Assembly (NCBI RefSeq): GCF_003122365.1
Contig: NZ_CP029254.1
Location: 2,986,501 to 3,050,500 of the forward strand
DNA from: Streptomyces spongiicola
GTDB lineage: Bacteria > Actinomycetota > Actinomycetes > Streptomycetales > Streptomycetaceae
Direction: 5' to 3'
Length of the DNA: 64,000 bases
The position numbers and the translations under genes were made by a program. Shown here one piece after another: positions 42,224-50,266 of this stretch (its first letter is position 1; every line of letters starts with the position of its first letter). A model generated the notes under the pieces. That model had not been told where the DNA came from. It was given only the letters and a program-made list of their open reading frames with translations, and ran no database searches.

Positions 42224-43593
42224 CGCGGCTCCCTGGGTAGGCCGAGCACCCGCTCGGCGATGATGGTGCGCTGGATCTCGTCCGAGCCGCCGTAGATCGT
42301 GTCGGCGCGGGTGAACAGGAACAGCCTTTGCAGCGCGTCCAGTTCGTACGACGGCGTCCAGGGGCCCGGGCCGGCCGCGGCGGCCGCGCCCCGCACCTGC
42401 ACGGCCAGCTCGCCGAGCCGCCGGTGCCAGCCGCCCCACAGCAGTTTCGCGACACTCGGCGCGCCCGGGTCGCCGGTGGCTCCGAGGGTGCGCAGCGCGT
42501 TCCAGCGCATGATGCGAAGTTCGGCCCACTGCCGGACCAGCCGGTCCCGGAGCACGGGGTCGTGGCCGAGTGCGCCGCCGGCGGCCGCGGCGCGGACGAC
42601 CCGTCCCAGCTCCTCCTCGAAGCCGATCTGCTGGGCGAGCGTGGACACCCCGCGCTCCAGGGCGAGCAGGCCCATCGCGACCCGCCAGCCGTTCCCCTCG
42701 CCGCCGACCGTCCCGACGGCCTCGGCGCCGTCCAGGAAGACCTCGTTGAAGTCACTGGTACCGGACATCTGGCGGATGGGCCGCACATCGATCCGGCCCG
42801 GCTGGTCCATCGGCACGAGCAGGAACGACAGTCCCCGGTGGCGGGTGGAGCCGGGTTCGGTACGGGCCAGCACGAAGCACCAGTGGGCCTCCCGGGCCAG
42901 CGACGTCCAGATCTTCTGGCCGGTGACCCGGTAGCGGTGGCCGTCCGCGACGGCCGTGGTGCGGATGGACGCCAGGTCGGAGCCGGCGCCGGGTTCGCTG
43001 TAGCCCTGGCACCAGAACTCCTCGCCGCGGGCGATGCCCGGCAGATGGCGGGCCTGCTGCTCCTTGTCGCCGTGGGCGATCAGGGTCGGGGCGAGCAGGT
43101 TCTCGCCGATGTGGCCGAGCCGTGCGGGGGCGCGGGCGCGGGCGTACTCCTCGGCCCAGACGACCTGCTGGGTGAGGGTGGCGCGGCGGTTGCCGTGGTC
43201 CGCGTCCCAGCCGAGACCGATCCAGCCGGCGGAACCGAGTTCCCGCTCCCAGGCGAGCCGATCGGGGGCGGCCGTAAGCCCGTCCCCGGTCGGCTCGCCC
43301 TGCTCCTGCCGGTCCTGCCGGTCCTGCCAGCTCTGCCGGTCCTGCCCGCCCCTGTTCTCCCAGCCCTGTCCGCCCTGTCCGCCCTGCCGGCTCTGCCGGC
43401 TCTGCCGGCTCTGCCGGTCCTGTCCGCCCTGCCGGCTCTGCCGGCCCTGCTCCTGCGGGTCCTGCTCCTGCGAGTCCTGCTCCTGCGGGTCCTGCCCGGC
43501 GGTTCCGGCGAACGCGCCGGTGAGACGGTCCTCCAGCCAGCTGCGGGCCTCGTGCCGGAATGCGGTGTCGTCGGGTCCGAAGGCGAAGTCCAC
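42220..43593 (-). CDS. Acyl-CoA dehydrogenase with Gln/Arg-rich repeat insertion
   Basis: 457 aa. DFAFGPDDTAFRHEARSWL start; FWCQGYSEPGAGSDLASIRTTA, GQKIWTSLAREAHWCFVLART and ADTIYGGSDEIQRTIIAERVLGLPREP are family motifs. The residue before GS in IYGGS replaces the medium-chain catalytic glutamate (YEGT), as in subunits of heteromeric actinobacterial dehydrogenases, so a partner such as the 8475-10028 product may complete the active site (inference). Residues 33-98 are an inserted EQDPQ, GGQ, RQS repeat (43300-43495) absent from the family. Second gene in the SDR operon, 14 bp after the SDR stop. Confidence 0.9.
   Translation of the reverse strand: MDFAFGPDDTAFRHEARSWLEDRLTGAFAGTAGQDPQEQDSQEQDPQEQGRQSRQGGQDRQSRQSRQSRQGGQGGQGWENRGGQDRQSWQDRQDRQEQGEPTGDGLTAAPDRLAWERELGSAGWIGLGWDADHGNRRATLTQQVVWAEEYARARAPARLGHIGENLLAPTLIAHGDKEQQARHLPGIARGEEFWCQGYSEPGAGSDLASIRTTAVADGHRYRVTGQKIWTSLAREAHWCFVLARTEPGSTRHRGLSFLLVPMDQPGRIDVRPIRQMSGTSDFNEVFLDGAEAVGTVGGEGNGWRVAMGLLALERGVSTLAQQIGFEEELGRVVRAAAAGGALGHDPVLRDRLVRQWAELRIMRWNALRTLGATGDPGAPSVAKLLWGGWHRRLGELAVQVRGAAAAAGPGPWTPSYELDALQRLFLFTRADTIYGGSDEIQRTIIAERVLGLPREPR
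43300..43495. repeat. In-frame (S)RQ/GGQ/EQDPQ minisatellite in acyl-CoA dehydrogenase gene
   Basis: CTGCCGGCTCTGC, CTGTCCGCC and TCCTGCTCCTGCG words, 9-18 bp long, in tandem on the plus strand. They code on the minus strand for RQSRQGGQ and EQDPQEQ. All preserve the frame. Confidence 0.85.
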
Positions 43594-43607
43594 GGCCTGC
43601 CCCCCGG

Positions 43608-44519
43608 TCAGCGGTTGGGGCGGTCGCCCGAGGCGGCCGCCCTCGCCATGGCGTCGAGGCGGGCGAGCATCGGCATCGGGTCGGTGCCGACCGTCCCCGG
43701 CAGGAAGTCCGCGATCCGCTCCGGCGTCCAGCTCCCGTCGGCGTAGGCGGCCCGCAGTTCACGGGGCTGGGCCCAGACCGCGATCTTGGGGCCGGCGATC
43801 GTGTAGACCTGCCCGGTGATGCCCTCCGCGCGGGCCCGCTCGGACAGCAGGTAGACGACGAGCGCCGCCACGTCCTCCGGCTCCCCGATCTCCTTCAGCT
43901 CCATGGGGACGTTGGCCGACATGCGGGTCCTGGCGACGGGTGCGACCGCGTTGGCGGTCACCCCGTACCTGTGCAGTCCGAGCGCCGCGCTGCGCACCAG
44001 CGAGATGACGCCGCCCTTGGCCGCCGCGTAGTTGGCCTGCGCGACCGAGCCCTGGTGGTTGCCGCTGGTGAAGCCGATGAGGGTGCCGCTCCGCTGTCCG
44101 CGCATGACCGCGGAGGCCGCGCGGAAGACGGTGAACGTGCCCTTGAGATGGGTGGCGACGACGGGGTCCCACTCGTCCTCGGTCATGTTGAAGAGCATGC
44201 GCTCGCGCAGGATGCCGGCGACGCAGACGGCTCCGTCGAGGCGCCCGAACCGGGCGAGCGCGGTGTCGACGACCCGCTGTCCGCCCGCCATCGTGGAGAT
44301 GTCGTCGGCGACGGCGACCGCCTCCCCGCCCGCGGCCTCGATCTCCCCGGCCACCGCCCGGGCGACGTCCGAGGCCGGTTCCGCGCCGTCGACCGAGACA
44401 CCGTGGTCGTTGACGACGACCCCGGCCCCCTCGGCGGCGCACGCGAGGGCCACGGCGCGGCCGATACCGCGTCCGGCGCCGGTCACGGCGACGGCTTTGC
44501 CTGCCAGGAAGTTCCCCAC
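43608..44519 (-). CDS. Short-chain dehydrogenase/reductase (17-beta-HSD4/MFE-2 type)
   Basis: 303 aa from GTG 44519 (AAGGGG seven bases before). Rossmann motif VAVTGAGRGIGRAVAL, then VVVNDHGVSVDG; catalytic serine in GFTSGNHQGSVAQANYAAAKGG with Tyr-x3-Lys. The VNDxG signature and the long C-terminus (AVWAQPRELRAAYADG, WTPERIADFLP) resemble hydroxyacyl-CoA/hydroxysteroid dehydrogenases of the MFE-2 group. I infer oxidation of a 3-hydroxyacyl-CoA. First gene of the SDR-ACAD-ADH operon, with operator site 7 just upstream and the cyclase gene divergent. Confidence 0.9.
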   Translation of the reverse strand: MGNFLAGKAVAVTGAGRGIGRAVALACAAEGAGVVVNDHGVSVDGAEPASDVARAVAGEIEAAGGEAVAVADDISTMAGGQRVVDTALARFGRLDGAVCVAGILRERMLFNMTEDEWDPVVATHLKGTFTVFRAASAVMRGQRSGTLIGFTSGNHQGSVAQANYAAAKGGVISLVRSAALGLHRYGVTANAVAPVARTRMSANVPMELKEIGEPEDVAALVVYLLSERARAEGITGQVYTIAGPKIAVWAQPRELRAAYADGSWTPERIADFLPGTVGTDPMPMLARLDAMARAAASGDRPNR

Positions 44520-44540
44520 GTCCGACCCCTTCCAGTTTTC

Positions 44541-44553
44541 TGACGGGTCGTTA
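44541..44553. promoter_or_regulatory. Palindromic operator TGACGGGTCGTTA (regulon site 7)
   Basis: One mismatch to the consensus (CGTTA for CGTCA), inside TTCTGA...TTAG, in the 56-bp divergent region between SDR (44519) and cyclase (44576) starts. A half-like GGTCCGTC follows at 44562. Confidence 0.6.
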
Positions 44554-44575
44554 GATTCTATGGTCCGTCCGACGC

Positions 44576-45529
44576 ATGAGCACAAGCCCCGGGGAGGCAC
44601 CGATGCCGCTGCCCGAGCAGTTCCACGAGATGGCCGAACGGGTGAACAACTGGGGCCGCTGGGGCGCCGACGACGAGATCGGGACGCTGAACCTGATCAC
44701 GCGCGAGGTGGTGCGGGCGGCGGCCGCGACGGTGCGCGCGGGCCGGCGCGTACCGCTCGCCCTGCCGCTGCGGCAGGACGGCGTGCAGACCGGCATGATC
44801 CCGGGGAGGGTGAACCCGCTGCACACCATGGTGCAGATCAACCAGGAGCTGTTCGGGCCGGGTACGGTCGCGACCAGCGACGACGCCGTGACGATGGGGT
44901 TGCAGGCGGCCACCCACTGGGACGCGCTCACCCATGTCTCCCACTCCGGCAGGATCTGGAACGGCCGCCCCGCCGACGGGATCACCGCCCACGAGGGGGC
45001 CCGATTCAGCGGCATCGGGACCGTTCGCTCCCTCGTCTCGCGAGGGGTGCTGCTCGACGTGGCACGCGCCAGGGGCGTGGACCGCCTGCCCGGCGGCCAC
45101 GCCGTCACCCCGGAAGACCTGGAGGAGGCCGAGGAGTTCGGCCGGGTCCGGGTGCGGCCGGGCGACGTCGTGCTCGTCAGGACCGGTCAGATCCGGACGT
45201 ACCTCGGCGGCGACCGGCACACCTACGCCCACCCCTCACCCGGGCTCTCCGTCCGCGCCCCCGAGTGGTTCCACGCCCGCGACACCGCCGCGGTCGCGAA
45301 CGACACCCTCACCTTCGAGGTCTTCCCGCCCGAGATCGAGGACCTCTGGCTGCCGGTGCACGCGCTGGACCTGGTGGAGATGGGCATGTTGCAGGGCCAG
45401 AACTGGGACCTGGAGGAACTCTCCGCGGTCTGCGCCGAGGAGCGGCGGTACGCCTTCCTGCTGTCGGCCACCCCCGAGCCGTTCACCGGCGGCACGGGGG
45501 CGCCCGTCGCACCGGTGGCGGTGCTCTGA
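44576..45529 (+). CDS. Cyclase family (kynurenine formamidase-like) metal hydrolase
   Basis: 317 aa from ATG 44576; ATG 44603 is an alternative. FHEMAERVNNWGRWGADDEIGTLNLIT is the usual N-terminus of this actinobacterial cyclase subgroup. ATHWDALTHVSHSGRIWNG contains the metal-binding His/Asp cluster (HxGTHxDxPxH in KynB), and VLLDVARARG, PGDVVLVRTGQ and FEVFPPEIEDLWLPVHALDLV follow. Members hydrolyse amides or lactone rings. Divergent from the SDR operon under a shared operator, so ring hydrolysis in the same pathway is plausible. The 3' end lies in a 127-bp duplicated segment. Confidence 0.88.
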   Translation: MSTSPGEAPMPLPEQFHEMAERVNNWGRWGADDEIGTLNLITREVVRAAAATVRAGRRVPLALPLRQDGVQTGMIPGRVNPLHTMVQINQELFGPGTVATSDDAVTMGLQAATHWDALTHVSHSGRIWNGRPADGITAHEGARFSGIGTVRSLVSRGVLLDVARARGVDRLPGGHAVTPEDLEEAEEFGRVRVRPGDVVLVRTGQIRTYLGGDRHTYAHPSPGLSVRAPEWFHARDTAAVANDTLTFEVFPPEIEDLWLPVHALDLVEMGMLQGQNWDLEELSAVCAEERRYAFLLSATPEPFTGGTGAPVAPVAVL

Positions 45530-45767
45530 GCCGGCACCGCACCGGAAGGTCGGCACCGTCAGACGGTGTACGCGCCTCCGCCCTCAGGCGGTACAGGCCC
45601 CGGCGTCAGACGGTGTACGCCCCCGGCGTCAGCCCGGAGGCGTGGCGGTGCTCTGAGCCGGCACCGCACCGGAAGGTCGCCACCGTCAGACGGTGTACGC
45701 GCCTCCGCCCTCAGGCGGTACAGGCCCCGGCGTCAGACGGTGTACGCCCCCGGCGTCAGCCCGGAGG
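45515..45767. repeat. Tandem duplication, two 126-bp copies with period 127
   Basis: Copies at 45515-45640 and 45642-45767 are nearly identical (one clear mismatch). Each holds the last codons and stop of the cyclase gene, a CACCGTC-A-GACGGTG palindrome, CGTCAGACGGTGTACG words, and sequence matching the 3' end of the HATPase gene. Only copy 2 is still joined to that gene; only copy 1 is joined to the cyclase. Confidence 0.9.
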
Positions 45768-46227
45768 GCGAGGGGATGACCGGGGCGGTGGGGGCCGCCG
45801 GGGACGGCAGCGGCGGATGGGGCTCCGCACAGCGGTCCACCTCACACCAGATGCTCTTGCCCGCGCCCTCGTGCTTCCAGCCCCAGCGGTCGGCCAGCCC
45901 GTCGACGAGCTCCAGACCGCGGCCGCCGGTGTCGTCACCGGCCGCCAGGCGCGGCCGCGGTGGTCTCGCGCAGTTGTCGGCCACCTCGACCCGCACCGTG
46001 CCCGCCTGCGCCGCGCCGGGACCGAACAGCATCCGCAGTACGGCCGGACAGCCGGTGTGGACCACCGCGTTGGTGACCAGTTCGGAGATGAGCAGCACCA
46101 GCGTCTCGGCCAGCGGCTCGTCGTCCCCTATGCCCGACCCGGCGAGCCGGGAACGGGCCCATCTCCTGGCCCGCCCCACCTCCGCGGGATCCGGCCCGAC
46201 CTCCAACTGAACCTGAAGCACCTGCAC
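45733..46227 (-). CDS. Histidine-kinase-like ATPase regulator
   Basis: 164 aa. HATPase_c_2 motifs: VLLISELVTNAVVHTGCPAVLRML (N-box), VRVEVADNCARP, GGRGLELVDGLADRWGW and KSIWCEVDRC. Members act as anti-sigma-like switch ATPases. The C-terminal 30 residues are Pro/Ala-rich and end inside the 127-bp duplication, so the original C-terminus may have been altered. No adjacent partner gene is evident. Confidence 0.88.
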   Translation of the reverse strand: MQVLQVQLEVGPDPAEVGRARRWARSRLAGSGIGDDEPLAETLVLLISELVTNAVVHTGCPAVLRMLFGPGAAQAGTVRVEVADNCARPPRPRLAAGDDTGGRGLELVDGLADRWGWKHEGAGKSIWCEVDRCAEPHPPLPSPAAPTAPVIPSPSGLTPGAYTV

Positions 46228-46369
46228 CGCTCACACCATCCGAACCGGCGGACACATCGCCTCGCGCCTCACAGTCATCACGGAACGTGATTTCCTTGCG
46301 ACACAGCATGGTTGACGTACAGTCACCGCAACAAGCGCTTCGGGCATATTCCAGCGCGAAGGAGTACCC

Positions 46370-46588
46370 GTGGTGCATACTGTGCGGCGCACCTTGCGAA
46401 CAGTCGAACACCCTGTGCGAGCGGCGCGTTCCTCCCGGCCGGACCTGTCCGATTCCGGTCGGAGCGTCGGGGTCACTGCCCCCGGGCAGTACGCGTCTCG
46501 CACCCCACGGAGGGTACCCGAGGGCAAGCCCGACTCCGGGCCGTCACGGCCCGCACGAAGGACACAACCCGATATCGACGCAGGGTGA
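46370..46588 (+). CDS. Possible small protein with strong ribosome binding site
   Basis: 72 aa from GTG 46370. AAGGAG lies five bases before the start, which is better than most genes here, and the DNA upstream (46280-46345) is AT-richer like a promoter. The product is basic and rich in Arg, Pro and Ser (VHTVRRTLRTVEHPVRAARS). No family recognised. Divergent from the HATPase gene. It may be a real regulatory peptide gene or chance. Confidence 0.35.
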   Translation: MVHTVRRTLRTVEHPVRAARSSRPDLSDSGRSVGVTAPGQYASRTPRRVPEGKPDSGPSRPARRTQPDIDAG

Positions 46589-46914
46589 CGACCGCTCCCA
46601 CGCCGCCCGGTTCTCCGCCGGACCACCCCGGTGCCCTCCCCGCCGACTTCCGGCCAACGCCCCGCGGACGCAGCGCCCTCCCGCCGCCCCGCCATCCCGC
46701 CGCCATGTCGCCCTGCCGGCACTCCGCCGTACCGCGAGCGCGCCACCGCCGGACCGACGGCATCCCGCCGCCATGCCGAGACTCCGCCGACACTCCACCG
46801 CCGGACCACCGTCGGACCACAGCCGGACCGCCGCCGGACCACAGCCGGACGCCGCCGGACCGCCGCCCCCGCCGGCTTCCCCGACTTCCCCGGCATCCCC
46901 CCGCCCCCGGCCGC
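46589..46914. other. Gene-free gap rich in CCGCCGGACCAC repeats
   Basis: Words CCGCCGGACC/CACAGCCGGA and CCGCCATGCC recur every 10-20 bp from 46670 to 46870. No coding or terminator feature can be singled out. Confidence 0.5.
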
Positions 46915-47781
46915 TCAGAGGGCGGCCGCCAGCGCCTCCTCCGCCCGCGCGGCCGGCTGCCCCAGTTCGGCGCGGACCCAGGCCCGTTTCAGGTGCAGAT
47001 GCACCTCCGCCTCCCAGGTGAAGCCCATGCCTCCGTGCACCTGGAGGCAGTCCCGGGCGCCCTGGACGGCGGCCTCGTCGGCGAGGAGCTTGGCCCCCGC
47101 GATCTCCACGGGGTCGGCGGTCACGGCGGCCGCGTACACGGCCGCGCGGGCCAGCTCGGTGCGTACCAGCATCCCCGCGCAGAGGTGCTTGACCGCCTGG
47201 AAGGCGCCGATGGGCCGGCCGAACTGCTCGCGCTCCTTCGCGTACCGGACGGCGGTGGCGAGGGTGCGCCCGGCCGAGCCCAGCTGCTCGGCGGCCGTCA
47301 GCAGCACCGCCGCCGGCTCGGGCTCGCCCGGGGGCCCGGGCGGCAACCGGTGCAGGGGCGTGAGCGGGTCGACGGACCGTACGGGCACGGCGCCCGAGGC
47401 GTCCCCGAGCACCACGTCGGCCTCCTCCAGCCAGGGCACCAGCCCCCCGTCGGCCCGGGTGACGACCGCGGACCCGTCCGCGGCGCCCGGGACGGCCCCC
47501 GCGGCGAGGTGCGTGGCCACGAGCGGACCGGGCAGCAGCACCCGCCCGGCCTCCTCGAAGACCAGCGCGGCCTCGGGCAGTCCGAGCCCCGCGCCGCCCT
47601 GCGCCTCCGGCAGTCGCAGCGAGAAGAACCCGGCCCGGCCCAGCTCCCGCCACAGCGCCCGGTCGAGCCCCGCCCCCCGTGCTCGGGGCTCGTCCCGCCC
47701 GCAGCGGGCCTCCAGCAGTTCCCGGACCCCCCTGCGCAAGGCCCGCTGGTCCTCGGTCGGTTGGAAGCCCACGGCCCTCAC
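46915..47781 (-). CDS. Acyl-CoA dehydrogenase, short subunit of a heteromeric pair
   Basis: 288 aa from GTG 47781, overlapping the preceding dehydrogenase stop by three to four bases. FQPTEDQRALRRGVRELLEARCG, GGAGLGLPEAALVFEEAGRVLLPGPL, EQFGRPIGAFQAVKHLCAGM and LQVHGGMGFTWEAEVHLHLKRAW are seen. It is shorter than typical family members (340-400 aa); the middle beta domain is compressed. FadE pairs with unequal motifs form alpha2beta2 enzymes in mycobacterial steroid breakdown, and this pair (with 47778-48911) has the same layout. Third gene of the amidohydrolase-ACAD-ACAD operon. Confidence 0.88.
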   Translation of the reverse strand: MRAVGFQPTEDQRALRRGVRELLEARCGRDEPRARGAGLDRALWRELGRAGFFSLRLPEAQGGAGLGLPEAALVFEEAGRVLLPGPLVATHLAAGAVPGAADGSAVVTRADGGLVPWLEEADVVLGDASGAVPVRSVDPLTPLHRLPPGPPGEPEPAAVLLTAAEQLGSAGRTLATAVRYAKEREQFGRPIGAFQAVKHLCAGMLVRTELARAAVYAAAVTADPVEIAGAKLLADEAAVQGARDCLQVHGGMGFTWEAEVHLHLKRAWVRAELGQPAARAEEALAAAL

Positions 47782-48911
47782 CGCTCCTTGGGGAGGCCGA
47801 GGATCCGCTCGGCGACGATGTTGCGCTGGATCTGCGAGGTGCCGGCGGCGATGGTGTACGACAGCGACGACAGCCGGTCGCGCGTCCACTCGCGGGACAG
47901 GTCCAGCGCGTCCGGGCCGAGCACCGCGGCGGCCGTGTCGTACAGCTCCTGGCGGGCCTCGGAGTAGCGGAGCTTGAAGACCGAGCCGCCGGTGCCGGGG
48001 ACGCCACCGGTCGCCTCGGCCTCGGCGACGTTCCACTGGGTGAGCCGCCACAGGGCGCGGAACTCCGCGTTCAGCCTGCCCAGCCGGCGTCGCAGGACGG
48101 TGTCGTCCCAGCGGCCGTTCTCCCGCGCGGTGCGGGCCAGCTCGGCGAGGGCGCGGCGGCAGGCGACGACCTCGCCGGCGAAGGCGGTGCCGCGCTCGAA
48201 GGACAGGGTCACCATGGTGACCCGCCAGCCGTCGTTCTCCTCCCCGACCCGGTTCGCCACCGGCACCCGCACCTCGTCGAGGAACACCTCGGCGAACTCC
48301 GCGGAGCCCGCGAGGGTGCGCAGCGGCCGGACGGTGACGCCGGGCGCGTCCATCGGCATCGCCAGCCAGCTGATGCCGCGGTGGCGGGGTGCCTGCGGGT
48401 CGGTGCGCACCAGCAGTTCGCACCAGTCGGCGACCTCGGCGTGCGACGTCCATACCTTGGCTCCGGTCACCACATAGGCGTCTCCGTCCCGTACGGCCCT
48501 GGTCCGCAGGGAGGCGAGGTCGGAGCCGGCGTCCGGCTCGCTGAAGCCCTGGCACCAGATCTCGTCGCCGCGCAGGATCGGCGGCAGCCAGCGGGCGCGC
48601 TGCTCGGGAGTGCCCTCGGCGGCGATGGTGGGGCCGGCGTGGAGCAGCCCCACGAAGTTGGCGCCCACGTAGGGGGCGCCGGCCTTCTCGGTCTCCTCCA
48701 GGAAGATCAGCCGCCGGGTCGGGGAGGCGTCCCAGTGGACGTCGGCGTATCCGGCGTCGTACAGCGCCCGCTGCCAGGCGCTGTCGTGGGCGCGGCGCGC
48801 AGGCCAGTCCCCGGGCGGGGGCCGGGGCGGGAGTTCGGGCAGGGCGGCCTTCAGCCAGTGGCGCAGCCCGGCCCTGAAGGCCTCCTCCTCCTCGGTGTGG
48901 GCGAGGTCCAC
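47778..48911 (-). CDS. Acyl-CoA dehydrogenase, large subunit of a heteromeric pair
   Basis: 377 aa from GTG 48911, which overlaps the amidohydrolase TAG by one base. EIWCQGFSEPDAGSDLASLRTRAV, GAKVWTSHAEVADWCELLVRTD and GWRVTMVTLSFERGTAF are flavin/substrate motifs; the C-terminus IAAGTSQIQRNIVAERILGLPKE has Ala where medium-chain enzymes have the catalytic Glu before GT. Together with the next, short dehydrogenase it likely forms one FAD enzyme (inference from FadE26-27-like pairs). No repeat insertion here. Confidence 0.9.
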   Translation of the reverse strand: MDLAHTEEEEAFRAGLRHWLKAALPELPPRPPPGDWPARRAHDSAWQRALYDAGYADVHWDASPTRRLIFLEETEKAGAPYVGANFVGLLHAGPTIAAEGTPEQRARWLPPILRGDEIWCQGFSEPDAGSDLASLRTRAVRDGDAYVVTGAKVWTSHAEVADWCELLVRTDPQAPRHRGISWLAMPMDAPGVTVRPLRTLAGSAEFAEVFLDEVRVPVANRVGEENDGWRVTMVTLSFERGTAFAGEVVACRRALAELARTARENGRWDDTVLRRRLGRLNAEFRALWRLTQWNVAEAEATGGVPGTGGSVFKLRYSEARQELYDTAAAVLGPDALDLSREWTRDRLSSLSYTIAAGTSQIQRNIVAERILGLPKER

Positions 48912-50107
48912 TACGCGTCCAGGTCCAGGCCGAGCATGCGGATGGCGTTGCCGCGCATCAGCTTGCGAACGGTCTCGTCGTCGAGGTCCCTCACATGGTC
49001 GAGGGCGACCTCCCGGGTGTGCGGGAAGGTCGAGTCGACGTGCGGGTAGTCCGTCTCGAAGGTGGCGTTGTCGCGTCCGACCACGTCCAGCGAGGCGACG
49101 CCGTGCTTGTCGCGGAAGAAGCAGCAGTAGATCTGCCGGTAGTAGTACGTGGACGGCGGCTCCGGGACCAGGTCGCGCACCCCGCCCCAGGCCCGGTGCT
49201 CCCGCCACACGTCGTCGGCGCGCTCCAGCGCGTAGGGGATCCAGCCCATCTGGCCCTCGCTGTAGGCCAGCCTGAGCGCGGGGAACCTCACCAGCACGCC
49301 GCTGAAGAGGAAGTCCGTCATCGAGGCCATCGCGTTGTTGAAGGACAGCGACGCCTGGACGGCGGGGGGCGCGTCGGGCGAGGCCGCGGGCATCTGGGAG
49401 GACGAGCCTATGTGCATGTTGACGACCGTGCCGGTCTCCTGGCAGACGGCGAAGAACGGGTCCCAGTAGCCGGAGTGGATCGACGGCAGCCCCAGGTGGG
49501 TGGGGATCTCCGAGAAGGTCACGGCCCGCACGCCGCGCGCCGCGTTGCGCCGCACCTCGGCGACCGCGAGTCCGATGTCCCACAGGGGGATGAGGCACAG
49601 GGGGATGAGCCGGCCGCCGCTGTCCCCGCACCACTCCTCCACCATCCAGTCGTTGTAGGCGCGGACGCAGGCGAGCGCGACCTCCTTGTCGTGGGCCTCG
49701 GCGAAGGTCTGGCCGCAGAAGCGGGGGAAGGTGGGGAAGCACAGGGACGCCTCGACGTGGTTGAGGTCCATGTCCGCCAGCCGGGCCCTGGGGTCCCAGC
49801 AGCCGTGGCGCATCTCGGCGCGGGTGATCCCCTCCAGGGTCATGTCGTCGCGGTCGAAGCCGGCGGCGGCGATGTTGCGCTTGTACGGGAACCGCAGGTC
49901 CTCGTAGATCCACCAGTCCGCGGGCGGCCCGTCGGGGTCCATCGTGATCCGGTACTTCCCACCGACGTACGCCAGCTCGCCGATGCCGGTGGTGAGCGGC
50001 CGGGGTCCGCGGTCCCGGTACTTCGCCGGCAGCCAGGTCTCGAAGAGGTGCGCGGGCTCGATCACATGGTCGTCGACGCTGATGATCCGAGGCAGTTCCC
50101 GTTCCAT
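48911..50107 (-). CDS. Amidohydrolase family 2 (TIM-barrel metal hydrolase)
   Basis: 398 aa. Metal-binding VDDHVIEPAHLFETWLP at the N-terminus, histidine in NMHIGSSSQMP, and the catalytic aspartate region FETDYPHVDSTFPHT near residue 345 define the COG2159 decarboxylase/hydrolase group. The domain is complete. In mycobacteria and Frankia such genes often sit with FadE pairs and acyl-CoA ligases, exactly as here. A C-C hydrolysis, lactonase or decarboxylase step on a ring-derived intermediate is possible. First gene of the three-gene operon; operator site 8 lies 32 bp upstream. Confidence 0.9.
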   Translation of the reverse strand: MERELPRIISVDDHVIEPAHLFETWLPAKYRDRGPRPLTTGIGELAYVGGKYRITMDPDGPPADWWIYEDLRFPYKRNIAAAGFDRDDMTLEGITRAEMRHGCWDPRARLADMDLNHVEASLCFPTFPRFCGQTFAEAHDKEVALACVRAYNDWMVEEWCGDSGGRLIPLCLIPLWDIGLAVAEVRRNAARGVRAVTFSEIPTHLGLPSIHSGYWDPFFAVCQETGTVVNMHIGSSSQMPAASPDAPPAVQASLSFNNAMASMTDFLFSGVLVRFPALRLAYSEGQMGWIPYALERADDVWREHRAWGGVRDLVPEPPSTYYYRQIYCCFFRDKHGVASLDVVGRDNATFETDYPHVDSTFPHTREVALDHVRDLDDETVRKLMRGNAIRMLGLDLDA

Positions 50108-50138
50108 CGGGCCCCTCCGTTCCCCACTACCGCTAATC

Positions 50139-50151
50139 TGACGGTCCGTCA
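50139..50151. promoter_or_regulatory. Palindromic operator TGACGGTCCGTCA (regulon site 8)
   Basis: Perfect copy, identical to site 1, within ATCTGA...TCAGTTAAC, facing the leftward amidohydrolase operon. Confidence 0.75.
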
Positions 50152-50218
50152 GTTAACAGGCTAGCCATGCCCCACTGGACCGGCAAGGCGGCGGGCCCTA
50201 CGCTCTTCCGACACAATC

Positions 50219-50231
50219 TGACGCTCCGTCA
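50219..50231. promoter_or_regulatory. Palindromic operator TGACGCTCCGTCA (regulon site 9)
   Basis: TGACG-CTC-CGTCA inside ATCTGA...TCAGCC, 36 bp before the acyl-CoA ligase start; exactly 80 bp from site 8 in the same divergent region. Confidence 0.7.
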
Positions 50232-50266
50232 GCCACAGGGGCGGGGCCCGCGAGAAGGGAACGGCC

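Noticed and set aside
46313..46325. TGACGTACAGTCA as a tenth regulon site
   Set aside because: The right half deviates (AGTCA), the TCTGA/TCAG flanks are missing, and the neighbouring genes are not catabolic.
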